DNA of 64,000 bases, from assembly GCF_016458235.1 (NCBI RefSeq), contig NZ_JAEMHK010000012.1:124001-188000 (forward strand). The letters are read 5' to 3'. The DNA is from Geomonas propionica (GTDB lineage Bacteria; Desulfobacterota; Desulfuromonadia; Geobacterales; Geobacteraceae). A model generated the notes under the pieces. The model ran no database searches. It saw only the letters and a program-made list of their open reading frames with translations, and was not told the origin of the DNA. Position numbers and translations under genes: made by a program. Of this stretch, positions 28,627 through 38,490 are shown one piece after another. Every line of letters begins with the position of its first letter. Positions within the stretch are counted from its first letter, which is position 1.

Positions 28627-29772
28627 ATGCCTATGCTCGAACTGACCGCCCAGCACACCCAGGACCTCCTGCAGGATCGGGACAAGAAAACCATCCTCAT
28701 CGTCGATGACGAAGGGGTGATCCGCGACCTGTGCAAGCGGGTGCTCAACGACTACCACATCGTGGAGGCGGGGGACGGGCAGGAGGCGTACGAGATCTTC
28801 CTGCGCGGCGGCATCGACGTCATCCTCACCGACGTCATGATGCCTCGGATGGACGGCATTGAGCTCCTGAAAAAACTGAAAGAGCGCGAGCCGACCATGG
28901 TGGTTATCATCATGACCGGCTTCGCCGATAAGGACCTGATCCTCAAGGCCCTGAAGGCCGACGCGGACGACTTCATCACCAAGCCGCTCAACCTGCTGCA
29001 GTTAAAGAGCGCCATCAGCAAGGCGCTGGTGAAAAAGGCCCTCAAGGAAGAGATCGCCAACCTCAGGAACCTGGACCGTTTCAAGACCGTGTTCCTGTCG
29101 CTGGTCTCCCACAAGTTCCGCACCCCCATCACCTCCATATCGCTCTTTCTCCAGAACCTCGCTTCCGGCGTCATCGATCCGTCCGACGACGGAGCCAAGG
29201 AACATATCAAGCTGATCTACAACGAGGCGTGCTACCTCGGCAACCTGGTCACCGACCTGCTCACCTTCTCCTCGGTCATGGACAGCGGCGCCGGGCTGCA
29301 CCTGGAGCCCTGCACCCTCAACCTGCTGCTGCCGAGACTGCTGCAGGAGGCCCAGGTAGTTTCGGACCGATCCGGCGTCACCGTGCACATCACGCAGGAC
29401 ACGGTGCCGGAGCTGATGCTGGACCGCGACAAGGTGAGCTTCGCCGTGCGCCAGGTGATCAACAACGCCATCAAGTTCTCCAAGGAAACCGGGGTGGTCT
29501 GCGTCACGCTGAGAAACCTCGAGAACCAGTGCGAGATCACCGTCCAGGACAACGGCATCGGCATCCCCACCGAGCAGCTTCCCAAGCTGTTCGAGAAGTT
29601 CTACCAGGTCGACGCCGAGCATACCGGCCAAGTGCGCGGTTTCGGACTCGGCCTGTTCTACGTGCGCGAGTTCATCCGGATGCACGGCGGCACCGTCAGC
29701 ATCGAGAGCGAAGAAAACGTCGGCACCCGCGTCGTCATCACCCTCCCCAGCAAAGCCAGCCAAAGCCCCTGA
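28627..29772 (+). CDS. Receiver-histidine kinase hybrid, soluble
   Basis: A 381-aa cytoplasmic protein with the receiver first. Phospho-acceptor D69 is in VILTDVMMPRMDG and K in DFITKPLN. HisKA follows with H162 in LSLVSHKFRTPITSISLFL, then HATPase_c with NNAIKFS, DNGIGIP and GFGLGLFYVREFIRMHGG. The H-box reads HKFRTP in place of the usual HELRTP: the Glu normally needed for kinase activation is Lys. It may act mainly as a phosphatase or phosphate relay; that is inference. No membrane segment. The start could be 28627 or 28633; neither has a strong ribosome site. It is a single gene between alaS and argB. Confidence 0.87.
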   Translation: MPMLELTAQHTQDLLQDRDKKTILIVDDEGVIRDLCKRVLNDYHIVEAGDGQEAYEIFLRGGIDVILTDVMMPRMDGIELLKKLKEREPTMVVIIMTGFADKDLILKALKADADDFITKPLNLLQLKSAISKALVKKALKEEIANLRNLDRFKTVFLSLVSHKFRTPITSISLFLQNLASGVIDPSDDGAKEHIKLIYNEACYLGNLVTDLLTFSSVMDSGAGLHLEPCTLNLLLPRLLQEAQVVSDRSGVTVHITQDTVPELMLDRDKVSFAVRQVINNAIKFSKETGVVCVTLRNLENQCEITVQDNGIGIPTEQLPKLFEKFYQVDAEHTGQVRGFGLGLFYVREFIRMHGGTVSIESEENVGTRVVITLPSKASQSP

Positions 29773-29800
29773 AAAGGCTGGCGCTTCCCCCTGTTTGAAG

Positions 29801-29828
29801 TTGATTATTTCCCCCTATCTGCTATATT
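29801..29828 (+). promoter_or_regulatory. Sigma-70-type promoter for argB
   Basis: TTGATT (29801-29806), a 16-bp spacer, then TATATT (29823-29828). It lies 41 nt before the argB ATG, in AT-richer DNA. I did not find a clear ArgR box. Confidence 0.55.
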
Positions 29829-29869
29829 AACGTCTTTCTGTGCACTAATTAACGCTAGAAGAGGCACTC

Positions 29870-30748
29870 ATGCAGCATCTCATAGAGAAGGCGAGCACTC
29901 TCATGGAGGCTCTTCCCTATATCAGGCGTTTCTCTGGGAAGACCATCGTCATCAAGTACGGCGGGCACGCCATGGCAGAAGAGAAACTGAGAAAGTCTTT
30001 TGCCCTTGATATCATCCTCCTCAAATACATCGGCATCAATACCGTGGTAGTGCACGGTGGCGGTCCCCAGATCAACGAGACACTGAAGCGCTACGGCATA
30101 GTGTCAGAGTTCGTCAAAGGGATGCGTGTCACCGACGCGGAAACCATGGGCGTGGTCGAGATGGTGCTGACCGGCCAGGTGAACCGCGAGGTGGTCGGCC
30201 TCATCAACCAGCATGGCGGCCGCGCCGCCGGTCTTTCCGGCAAGGACGGCAGCCTTTTGCTCTGCGAGAAACTGCTCCAGGAAATCCGACGAGAGGACGG
30301 CGGGGTCGAGATGGTCGACATCGGCTTCGTGGGCGACGTCGTCGAAGTGAACCCCGCCATTCTGCAGGCATTGGAAAAGGGTGGTTTTATCCCGGTGATC
30401 GCACCGGTGGGTGTCGGGCGTGACGGGCAGAGCTACAACATCAACGCGGACGTGGTGGCCGGCAAGGTTGCCGCGGCGCTGGGCGCGGAGAAGCTGATCC
30501 TGTTGACCGACGTCTCCGGCGTCAAGGACAAGCAAGGGGAGCTTCTTTCCAGCATCCCGCTCGCCGACGTCCCCGAGTTGATCGACAACGGCACCGTCAC
30601 CGGCGGCATGATCCCGAAAGTGACCTGCTGCACCGACGCGCTCGCCGCGGGCGTGAAGAAAGCGCACATCGTGGACGGCCGGATCGAGCACGCCATCCTT
30701 TTAGAGATCTTCACCAACGTGGGAATAGGGACGGAGATACAGGCGTAA
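29870..30748 (+). CDS. argB: N-acetylglutamate kinase
   Basis: Phosphorylates N-acetylglutamate, the usual arginine-sensitive step. The 292-aa protein is of the amino-acid-kinase fold: [15 protein letters not shown] (ATP-binding Lys and Gly loop), [19 protein letters not shown], the LSGKDGSLL segment, [20 protein letters not shown] and [10 protein letters not shown]. The N-terminal extension ([18 protein letters not shown]) resembles the helix that makes hexameric, arginine-inhibited forms, so feedback inhibition is likely. First of the arg genes; 165 bp and a repeat separate it from argD. Confidence 0.97.
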   Translation: MQHLIEKASTLMEALPYIRRFSGKTIVIKYGGHAMAEEKLRKSFALDIILLKYIGINTVVVHGGGPQINETLKRYGIVSEFVKGMRVTDAETMGVVEMVLTGQVNREVVGLINQHGGRAAGLSGKDGSLLLCEKLLQEIRREDGGVEMVDIGFVGDVVEVNPAILQALEKGGFIPVIAPVGVGRDGQSYNINADVVAGKVAAALGAEKLILLTDVSGVKDKQGELLSSIPLADVPELIDNGTVTGGMIPKVTCCTDALAAGVKKAHIVDGRIEHAILLEIFTNVGIGTEIQA

Positions 30749-30760
30749 CGGTCTTAACTG

Positions 30761-30897
30761 CCGTTCTATGTTCTATGTTCTACGTTAACGGCGCCATGGC
30801 GCCGGCGGTGGAGGTATTGGAACATCAGATTCAGTGACTGCCATTCTGTTCCGGTTTTGGTCTTAACGTCGAACCTAGAACGTAGAACATAGAACGG
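30761..30897. repeat. Family D inverted repeat pair between argB and argD
   Basis: Left arm 30761-30788 (CCGTTCTATG, TTCTATG, TTCTACG, TTAA). Right arm 30863-30897 is the reverse complement with extra bases. Just inside the left arm is a perfect 14-nt palindrome, GGCGCCATGGCGCC (30790-30803). The spacer differs from that of the 22621-22758 pair, so arms are shared and cores are not. Confidence 0.82.
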
Positions 30898-30913
30898 CTT
30901 CGGGAGGTTTTAA

Positions 30914-32107
30914 ATGAATTCATCTGCCTGGATAGAAAAGGGCGACAAATACATCATGAAGACGTACGGGCGGTACCCGCTGGTCCCGGTTAAGGGCGAG
31001 GGGTGCTACCTCTGGGACGCCGACGGCAAACGCTACCTCGACTTCCTGGCCGGGGTCGCGGTCAACAACCTGGGGCACTGCCACCCGAAAGTCACTGCGG
31101 CGCTCGCCAAGCAGGCGGCGGAACTGATCCACTGCTCGAACTACTACCACATCCCGACCCAGATCGAGCTGGCTGAACTCCTGTGCAACCTCTCCTTCGC
31201 CAACAAGGCCTTCTTCTGCAACTCGGGCGCCGAGGCGAACGAGGCCGCCATCAAGCTGGCCAGGAAGTACAGTCGCGAGACGTTCGGGAAGGAGCGCTAC
31301 GAGATCATCACCGCCATCTCCTCGTTCCACGGCCGCACCATGGCCACAGTCTCGGCCACCGGCCAGGAGAAGGTGCAGAAGTTCTTCGATCCGCTCCTGC
31401 ACGGCTTCCGCCACATCCCCTTCAACGACGCCCAGGCGCTCAGGGAGGCCATCGGCCCCGGCACTTGCGCCGTGATGCTGGAACCGATACAGGGCGAGGG
31501 GGGCGTGGTGGTTCCGGACGCATCCTATTTCCAGGAAGTGCGCAAGATCTGCGACGAGAACAACCTGATCCTGATCTTTGACGAGGTCCAGGTAGGGATG
31601 GGGCGCACCGGCAAGATGTTCGCCCACGAACACTTCGGCATCACACCGGACATCATGACCCTCGCCAAGGCGCTCGCCGGCGGAGCCCCGATCGGGACCA
31701 TGCTCGCCACCGACAAGCTGGCGGAATCCTTTACCCCGGGCACCCACGGCTCCACCTTTGGCGGCAACCCGCTGGTGACCGCCGCGGCGGTGGCCACCTT
31801 GCGCGCCATCCAGGAGGAAGGGATCCTGAACCACACCGAGGAGATCGGCGAATACCTGATGGGCGAGTTGGAGGCCCTGGGCAAGAGGTTCCCAAGCGTG
31901 ATCATCGATGTGCGCGGCATCGGCCTCATGATCGGCGTGGAACTTGCCATCCCCGGCGGCGACATCGTCAAGACCGCCCTCTCCCGCGGGCTCTTGTTGA
32001 ACTGCGCCCAGGAGAAGGTGCTCCGCTTCGTCCCGCCGCTCATCGTCGGGAAGAAGGAGGTGGACGAGATGATCGCCACCTTGACTCAGATTTTGGCCGA
32101 ACTGTAG
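30914..32107 (+). CDS. argD: Acetylornithine aminotransferase
   Basis: PLP-dependent transamination of N-acetylglutamate semialdehyde to N-acetylornithine. The 397-aa class III aminotransferase has YLDFLAGVAVNNLGHCHP, the CNSGAEANEAAIKLARKYS phosphate-binding loop, SFHGRTMATVSATGQ, IFDEVQVGMGRTG, and the Schiff-base Lys in LAKALAGGAPIGTM. GGGAGGTTTTAA precedes ATG 30914. Members often also serve lysine synthesis as succinyl-diaminopimelate aminotransferase. Confidence 0.97.
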   Translation: MNSSAWIEKGDKYIMKTYGRYPLVPVKGEGCYLWDADGKRYLDFLAGVAVNNLGHCHPKVTAALAKQAAELIHCSNYYHIPTQIELAELLCNLSFANKAFFCNSGAEANEAAIKLARKYSRETFGKERYEIITAISSFHGRTMATVSATGQEKVQKFFDPLLHGFRHIPFNDAQALREAIGPGTCAVMLEPIQGEGGVVVPDASYFQEVRKICDENNLILIFDEVQVGMGRTGKMFAHEHFGITPDIMTLAKALAGGAPIGTMLATDKLAESFTPGTHGSTFGGNPLVTAAAVATLRAIQEEGILNHTEEIGEYLMGELEALGKRFPSVIIDVRGIGLMIGVELAIPGGDIVKTALSRGLLLNCAQEKVLRFVPPLIVGKKEVDEMIATLTQILAEL

Positions 32108-32159
32108 TTTTTTCCGCCGCATTGCCGGCTATCAACCTTAGAAGCGAGAACCAGCAAAT

Positions 32160-33071
32160 ATGAAAAAAGACTTCCTGGCACTGAGCCAGTTCACCAAGGC
32201 TGAACTGGACGCCATGTTTGCCCTGTGCAAGGACCTGAAAGCGAAGACCAAGAACCGCGAGGAGCACCACCTCCTCAAGGGCAAGTCGCTGGCCATGATC
32301 TTCGAGAAATCCTCGACCCGCACCAGGATCTCATTCGAGGTCGGCATGTACCAGCTGGGGGGGCACCCGCTCTTCATCTCCAGCAAGGACTCCCAGATGG
32401 GCCGCGGCGAGCCGATCAAGGACACCGCCCGCGTCATGGCCCGCTACTGCGACGGCGTCATGATCCGCACCTTCGCCCAGGAGACCGTTGAGGAATTCGC
32501 CAAGTATGCCTCCATCCCGGTCATCAACGGGCTCACCGACCTGCACCACCCCTGCCAGATCATGGCCGACGTGTTCACCGTGATCGAGCACAGGGGGAGC
32601 TACGACGGGCTCAAGTTCGCCTGGATCGGCGACGGCAACAACATGGCCAACTCCTGGATCGAGGCCGCCGCCATCTTCGGCTTCGACCTGACCCTCGCCT
32701 GCCCGGAAGGGTATGACCCGAACCAGCAAGTGCTGGCATGGGCCAAGGCGAACGGCTCCTCCAAGATCGTGATCACCCGCGACCCGAAAGAAGCGGCCAA
32801 GGACGCCGACGTCTTGAACACCGACGTCTGGGCCAGCATGGGTCAGGAAGAGGAGCAGAAGATCCGCGAGAAGGCCTTCGCCGGGTACCAGCTGAACGAA
32901 GAACTGCTCGATCTCGCCAAAGGTAACGCCATGGTGCTGCATTGCCTGCCGGCGCACCGCGGCGAGGAGATCAGCGACGAGGTCATCGAAGGTCCCCACT
33001 CCGCCGTCTGGGACGAAGCCGAAAACCGCCTGCACGTGCAGAAGGCCATCATGGCCACATTGATGAAATAA
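32160..33071 (+). CDS. argF: Ornithine carbamoyltransferase
   Basis: Makes citrulline from ornithine and carbamoyl phosphate. The 303-aa protein carries the carbamoyl-phosphate motif STRT (52-55 in EKSSTRTRISFEVG), HPCQ (130-133), WIGDGNNMANSW, TDVWASMGQEEE and the HCLPAHRGEE ornithine-side motif. Its 52-bp distance from argD, without a terminator, suggests a shared transcript. Confidence 0.97.
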   Translation: MKKDFLALSQFTKAELDAMFALCKDLKAKTKNREEHHLLKGKSLAMIFEKSSTRTRISFEVGMYQLGGHPLFISSKDSQMGRGEPIKDTARVMARYCDGVMIRTFAQETVEEFAKYASIPVINGLTDLHHPCQIMADVFTVIEHRGSYDGLKFAWIGDGNNMANSWIEAAAIFGFDLTLACPEGYDPNQQVLAWAKANGSSKIVITRDPKEAAKDADVLNTDVWASMGQEEEQKIREKAFAGYQLNEELLDLAKGNAMVLHCLPAHRGEEISDEVIEGPHSAVWDEAENRLHVQKAIMATLMK

Positions 33072-33128
33072 TCCGATCGGTCGCCCAGCAACGGGCGGCC
33101 TGAGCGATCAACGACCAAAGGAGAACCC

Positions 33129-34349
<1,221 letters not shown>

Positions 34350-34363
34350 TTGAGCTGGCAGTA

Positions 34364-34410
34364 AAGGAGGGTCATAGGGGCACGAGGCTTTCGTGCCCCT
34401 ATCCGCTTAT
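34364..34410 (+). promoter_or_regulatory. Shine-Dalgarno, 12-bp hairpin, then AUG: leader of the Nudix gene
   Basis: AAAGGAGGG (34364-34372) is the only good ribosome site before the Nudix ATG at 34411, but it is about 39 nt away. Between them lies a perfect 12-bp stem (34374-34385 with 34391-34402) with loop GGCTT. If the stem forms, about 9-10 nt separate the two, an optimal spacing. There is no T-tract after the hairpin, so it is a poor terminator. Confidence 0.6.
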
Positions 34411-34842
34411 ATGGAGCAAAACGATTTCAAGGCCAGCCACATAGTCACTTCCGTGGTCGCCGTTATCATCGACACCGATGGCCGGGTGCTCCTCACCAAG
34501 CGGAACATTCCTCCCTTCCAGGGGGAATGGGTGATGCCTGGGGGGAAGATCGATCTCGGCGAACCGATCGTGGCGGCGCTCAAGCGCGAGGTCTGGGAAG
34601 AGGTGGGCCTCGAGGTGGAAGTTGGCAACCTCATCGACGTCTTTGAGCACGTGACGCCGGGCGAGGACAACTACCACTTCATCATCATCTACTACCGCTG
34701 CACGCCGCTTTACTGCGATGTGAACCACAACAAGGACGAAGTCGCCGAGGCCCGCTGGGTCGAGCCGGACGAGTTGGAGAGCTACAAGATCCCCGCCGGC
34801 GCACGCTTTATCCTTAGTAAGATCTTTACAAGCCGTGACTGA
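34411..34842 (+). CDS. Nudix hydrolase
   Basis: A 143-aa enzyme that hydrolyses a nucleoside diphosphate linked to another moiety. The Nudix box is complete: GGKIDLGE-(x)7-REVWEEVGL (residues 42-65). An N-terminal strand VVAVIIDTDGRVLLTKR leads in. It resembles MutT/ADP-ribose-pyrophosphatase-like small Nudix enzymes, and the substrate cannot be predicted. ATG 34411 is preferred; an in-frame GTG at 34393 lies within a hairpin. It is 61 bp after argG and may be the last gene of the argDFG transcript. Confidence 0.85.
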   Translation: MEQNDFKASHIVTSVVAVIIDTDGRVLLTKRNIPPFQGEWVMPGGKIDLGEPIVAALKREVWEEVGLEVEVGNLIDVFEHVTPGEDNYHFIIIYYRCTPLYCDVNHNKDEVAEARWVEPDELESYKIPAGARFILSKIFTSRD

Positions 34843-34897
34843 TACAACGTCCCGGCGTTTGAGCTTGTTGCGTTGCAGGCTTTAAAAGCATTTTGTT

Positions 34898-34988
34898 AAC
34901 GCAAAGACGCGAAGGCGCAAAGGGGAAAAACCATCCAATTTGTTATTGGGTTTTTCCTGGTGTCTTAGCGCCTCCGCGTCTTTGCGTT
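34898..34988. repeat. Family E inverted pair (AACGCAAAGACGC type)
   Basis: Left arm 34898-34925 begins AACGCAAAGACGCGAAGGCG. The right arm 34964-34988 is its reverse complement with two changes. The spacer itself has a GGAAAAACC/GGGTTTTTCC stem, so the whole 91 nt can form one long hairpin. Confidence 0.8.
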
Positions 34989-35020
34989 GAATATTGAGCT
35001 TTGATTTGCAGTCCGCTGTT

Positions 35021-35045
35021 CATTGTCAATTGTGCATTGTCAATT
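35021..35045 (+). repeat. Short tandem CATTGTCAATT repeat
   Basis: Two exact CATTGTCAATT units (35021-35031 and 35035-35045) separated by GTG. They lie directly before the weak start region of the nitrilase-like gene. A low-copy tandem of a type often seen between genes. Confidence 0.5.
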
Positions 35046-35059
35046 TGGGGTCCCTGCCC

Positions 35060-36196
35060 ATGGTCAAGATCGTCGAGAAACACGTCCAGCTCGATTTCCC
35101 TCTGGGTCATCACCTGCACTGTCTCATCGCCCAGATCCCGAACCGGCTGCAGCGCCGCGACCACCTGTTCTCCCTGGTCAACCCGGAGGAGCAGTGGCAC
35201 ATGGTGCGCAGCGTTCTCGACCTGGTGGCCGACGGCGCCGGAAACCTGAAGCGGCTGCACTTCCTGATGTTCCCGGAGACCTCGGTCCCGGTCTCCCGCT
35301 TCGACGACCTGCTCGACATGATCACGGAGCACTTCCGCCCCAACACGGTCACCATGTTCGGCATGGAACAGATCCGTCTGGAGCAGTACCGGGCCCTTTT
35401 GACCCGCTTCCAGGATGACAACGCCGAAGCGCTGGACTGCGTGGAGCGCGACATCGACTCGGGCGACATCCTCGGCATGCCGGTCAACTGGTGCTGCATC
35501 GCCATCAAGGAAAGCAGCGGACGCCTGCGGGTCTTCCTGGAAGCGAAGACACACCCCTTCCGCGGCGAGGAGTTCCTGGACAAGGACCACGACCTGTACC
35601 GCGGGCGCCATTTCTACCTGTTCAGGGGCGAGCCGGCCTGCTTCAACTTCATGACGATCATCTGCCTTGATTACCTCTACCGGGACCTCTACTCCTCCAA
35701 CATCAAGCAGATCATCGACCACTCCAACCGGCTGTTCTTCACCATGAGGCAGTCGCTGGACGCCCTCTTTGTGATCCAGTGCAACCCAAAGCCGGAGCAC
35801 AGCGCCTACCGGGACGTGCTAACCGGCTTCTACGGCGAGCACCTTGAGGACACCCCGGGGGTGCGCGAGACGGTGACCGTGTTCGGCAACTGCTCCGACG
35901 AGAGCGAGATCGAAGGGGTGCGCTGCCAGGGGTGCTACGGGGTCTCCTCCGTGGCCATCAGCGCGCGCCACAAGATGTCGCCGGTCCAGGAGCGGGAGTT
36001 CGCCAGCGACGACTTCGGCGGCGCGCCGGTCTGCCGGCTCAGGTTTGGCACCGGGACCAGGCTCATCTATTTCAACCTGCCGCTCTACCACGAGCTCGAC
36101 CCGAGGAGTTCGCGGGTACCGTTGAAGGTGCACACGGTGCTGCGCCGGACCGACAGCGGCTGGATCAAAGCAGGCGGCGAGGGGCAAATTCTCTAA
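35060..36196 (+). CDS. Uncharacterised protein with nitrilase-like Glu-Lys-Cys triad
   Basis: A 378-aa soluble protein without a family name that I recognise. Three segments line up with the carbon-nitrogen hydrolase (nitrilase) active site. E73 is in LHFLMFPETSVP. K163 is in FLEAKTHPFRGEEF, with acidic residues 7-8 positions later like the second conserved Glu. C202 is in FMTIICLDYLYRDL, preceded by a hydrophobic strand. The rest is divergent, with inserts between E and K. The C-terminal third (about 255-378) contains VSSVAISARHKMSP and RLIYFNLPLYHEL. Amide, nitrile or amidine hydrolysis is therefore possible but unproven. ATG 35060 has only a weak GGGGTCC upstream. It lies between the Nudix gene and argH. 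Confidence 0.65.
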   Translation: MVKIVEKHVQLDFPLGHHLHCLIAQIPNRLQRRDHLFSLVNPEEQWHMVRSVLDLVADGAGNLKRLHFLMFPETSVPVSRFDDLLDMITEHFRPNTVTMFGMEQIRLEQYRALLTRFQDDNAEALDCVERDIDSGDILGMPVNWCCIAIKESSGRLRVFLEAKTHPFRGEEFLDKDHDLYRGRHFYLFRGEPACFNFMTIICLDYLYRDLYSSNIKQIIDHSNRLFFTMRQSLDALFVIQCNPKPEHSAYRDVLTGFYGEHLEDTPGVRETVTVFGNCSDESEIEGVRCQGCYGVSSVAISARHKMSPVQEREFASDDFGGAPVCRLRFGTGTRLIYFNLPLYHELDPRSSRVPLKVHTVLRRTDSGWIKAGGEGQIL

Positions 36197-36250
36197 AAGC
36201 GTTAAAGAAGTTGCAGTCCTATTAAAATCAGCAGCAGGAGATCGAAAGAC

Positions 36251-37627
36251 ATGTCCAAAGACAAACTGTGGGGTGGCCGTTTCACCCAGCCCACCGACAA
36301 GTTCGTAGAAGAGTTCACCGCCTCCATCAACTTCGACAAGCGCCTGTACCACCAGGACATCCGCGGCTCCATCGCCCACGCCACCATGCTGGGCAAGCAG
36401 GGGATCATCCCGATCAAGGACGTGGAGGAGATCGTGCACGGCCTCCGGGAAATCCTGGACAAGATCGAGGCAGGCGAATTCGACTTCTCGGTCTCCCTGG
36501 AAGACATCCACATGAACATCGAGGCGCGCCTCTCCGAGAAGATCGGCGACGCGGGCAAGAGGCTCCACACTGGCCGCTCTCGTAACGACCAGGTGGCGCT
36601 GGACATCCGCCTCTACCTCCGCGACGAGCTGGTGGAGATCTCCGCCTATATCGACCTGTTGATCGACGCGCTCATCTACCAGGCGGAGCAGAACCTGGGC
36701 GTCATGATGCCGGGCTTCACCCACCTGCAGACGGCGCAGCCGATCCTCTTCTCGCACCACATGATGGCCTACCACGAGATGCTCAAGCGCGACAAGGGGC
36801 GCATGGAAGACTGCCTGAAGCGCACCAACGTAATGCCGCTGGGCGCCGGTGCGCTGGCCGGGACCACCTTCCCCATCGACCGCGAGTACGTGGCCGAGCT
36901 GCTCGACTTCCCCGAGGTGACCCGCAACTCTCTCGACTCGGTCTCCGACCGCGACTTCGCCATCGAGTTCTGCGCGGCATCCTCGATCCTGATGATGCAC
37001 CTGTCCCGCTTCGCCGAGGAGCTGATCCTCTGGTCCACCAGCGAGTTCAAGTTCGTCGACCTCTCCGACTCCTTCTGCACCGGCTCCTCCATCATGCCGC
37101 AGAAGAAGAACCCGGACGTCCCGGAGCTGGTGCGCGGCAAGACCGGCCGGGTCTACGGCAACCTGATGGCGCTCCTCACCCTGATGAAGTCGCTCCCCCT
37201 GGCCTACAACAAGGACATGCAGGAGGACAAGGAGCCGCTGTTCGACACCATCGACACCGTGAAAGGTTCGCTCAAGATCTTCGCGGACATGGTGCGCGAG
37301 ATGAAGGTGAACGAGGCGCGCATGAAGACCGCCGCTGCCGCCGGGTTCTCCACCGCGACCGACGTGGCCGACTACCTGGTCAGAAAGGGGATCCCGTTCC
37401 GCGACGCGCATGAGATCGTCGGCAAGGCGGTGCGCTACTGCATCGAGAACGAGATGGACATTCCGGAACTGTCGCTGGCCGAGTGGCAGATCTTCTCGGC
37501 CCGCATCGAGGACGACATCTTCGCCTCCATCACCCTGGAAGCCTCGGTCAACGCACGCCGCGCGACCGGCGGCACTGCGCTGGAGCGGGTCAAGGCCGAG
37601 ATCGCACGCGCCAAGGAAGGGCGTTAA
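36251..37627 (+). CDS. argH: Argininosuccinate lyase
   Basis: Splits argininosuccinate into arginine and fumarate, the last arginine step. The 458-aa member of the fumarase/aspartase superfamily starts [21 protein letters not shown], has [11 protein letters not shown], and the signature loop [12 protein letters not shown] from residue 278. AGCAGGAGATCGAAAGAC gives the ribosome site. The lipoprotein gene follows 2 nt after its stop. Confidence 0.98.
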   Translation: MSKDKLWGGRFTQPTDKFVEEFTASINFDKRLYHQDIRGSIAHATMLGKQGIIPIKDVEEIVHGLREILDKIEAGEFDFSVSLEDIHMNIEARLSEKIGDAGKRLHTGRSRNDQVALDIRLYLRDELVEISAYIDLLIDALIYQAEQNLGVMMPGFTHLQTAQPILFSHHMMAYHEMLKRDKGRMEDCLKRTNVMPLGAGALAGTTFPIDREYVAELLDFPEVTRNSLDSVSDRDFAIEFCAASSILMMHLSRFAEELILWSTSEFKFVDLSDSFCTGSSIMPQKKNPDVPELVRGKTGRVYGNLMALLTLMKSLPLAYNKDMQEDKEPLFDTIDTVKGSLKIFADMVREMKVNEARMKTAAAAGFSTATDVADYLVRKGIPFRDAHEIVGKAVRYCIENEMDIPELSLAEWQIFSARIEDDIFASITLEASVNARRATGGTALERVKAEIARAKEGR

Positions 37628-37629
37628 AC

Positions 37630-38400
37630 ATGGCCGCCTCCCGTCGCTTCCTGCCGGCCCTGCTCCTGGCCGCCGCGCTCGCCGTCAGCTCCGGCTGCGG
37701 CAAGAAAGGCGCGCTGATCCCGCCCGAGGCACTGGTTCCGGCGCCGATCGCCACCCTGGCAACGGCGCAGAAAGGGGCCGAATTCCAGGTGAGTTGGACC
37801 GGGCCGGGCAAGCAGGAAAAGGGAGGCAAGCTGGAAGACCTGGCCGGGTTCCTGCTCTACCGGCGCAACGTGCTCCCTCCCGCGCAGGACTGCGAGGAGT
37901 GCCCGAACGCGTATAAGCAACTGGCGCTGGTCGATCTTGACCTCCCCGAAGGGGCGCGCCAGGTGGGAAGCCTCTGGATCTACGACGACTTCGACCTGAA
38001 AAAGGGGCAGACCTACCAGTACAAGGTGCGCTCCTACACCAAGAGCGGCGCGCAAAGCAAGGACTCCAACAAAGTGCGGCGCACGGCGGTCACCCCTCCC
38101 CTCCCCCCGGTGCTGGAGGCGGCCGGCTCGCCCAACGAGGTGACGCTGAACTTCGTGGGGCTACCCCCGGAGCAAGGTACCGCCACCGGGTACAACATCT
38201 ACCGGAGCAAAAAGGGTGAGCCGATGCCGCTCGCCCCGCTCAACAAGGCACCGCTGGCGGGTAACACCTACCAGGACAAGGACGTCATCCTGGGCATCAC
38301 CTACAGCTACGCCGTAACCAGCGTTGCCACCGTCGATGGCCAGGCCGTGGAGAGCGCCTCCTCCAACGTCACCGAAGCCGGGCTGGTGCTTCCGGACTAG
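37630..38400 (+). CDS. Lipoprotein with LptM-like N-terminus and fibronectin-III-like domains
   Basis: A 256-aa predicted lipoprotein. A signal sequence with lipobox LAVSSGC gives lipid-modified C23. The next residues, GKKGALIPPE, resemble the CGxKGPLYxP motif of LptM/YifL, the small lipoprotein that assists LptD maturation. Unlike LptM (about 60-70 aa), the chain continues into two fibronectin-III-like modules: about 45-145 with FLLYRRNV, GQTYQYKVRSY; and about 155-250 with TGYNIYRSK, GITYSYAVTSV. Between them is a CEECPN insert. It is 2 nt after argH, so co-transcribed. Whether it keeps an LptM role is inference. Confidence 0.8.
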   Translation: MAASRRFLPALLLAAALAVSSGCGKKGALIPPEALVPAPIATLATAQKGAEFQVSWTGPGKQEKGGKLEDLAGFLLYRRNVLPPAQDCEECPNAYKQLALVDLDLPEGARQVGSLWIYDDFDLKKGQTYQYKVRSYTKSGAQSKDSNKVRRTAVTPPLPPVLEAAGSPNEVTLNFVGLPPEQGTATGYNIYRSKKGEPMPLAPLNKAPLAGNTYQDKDVILGITYSYAVTSVATVDGQAVESASSNVTEAGLVLPD

Positions 38401-38490
38401 GTTCCGTTGCCTTTTCAGCCCTTTCATGATAAAAACCGGGAACATCTTTTAACATCACGACGCCCCGCCAGGGGCGCATTTGGAGCAGTT

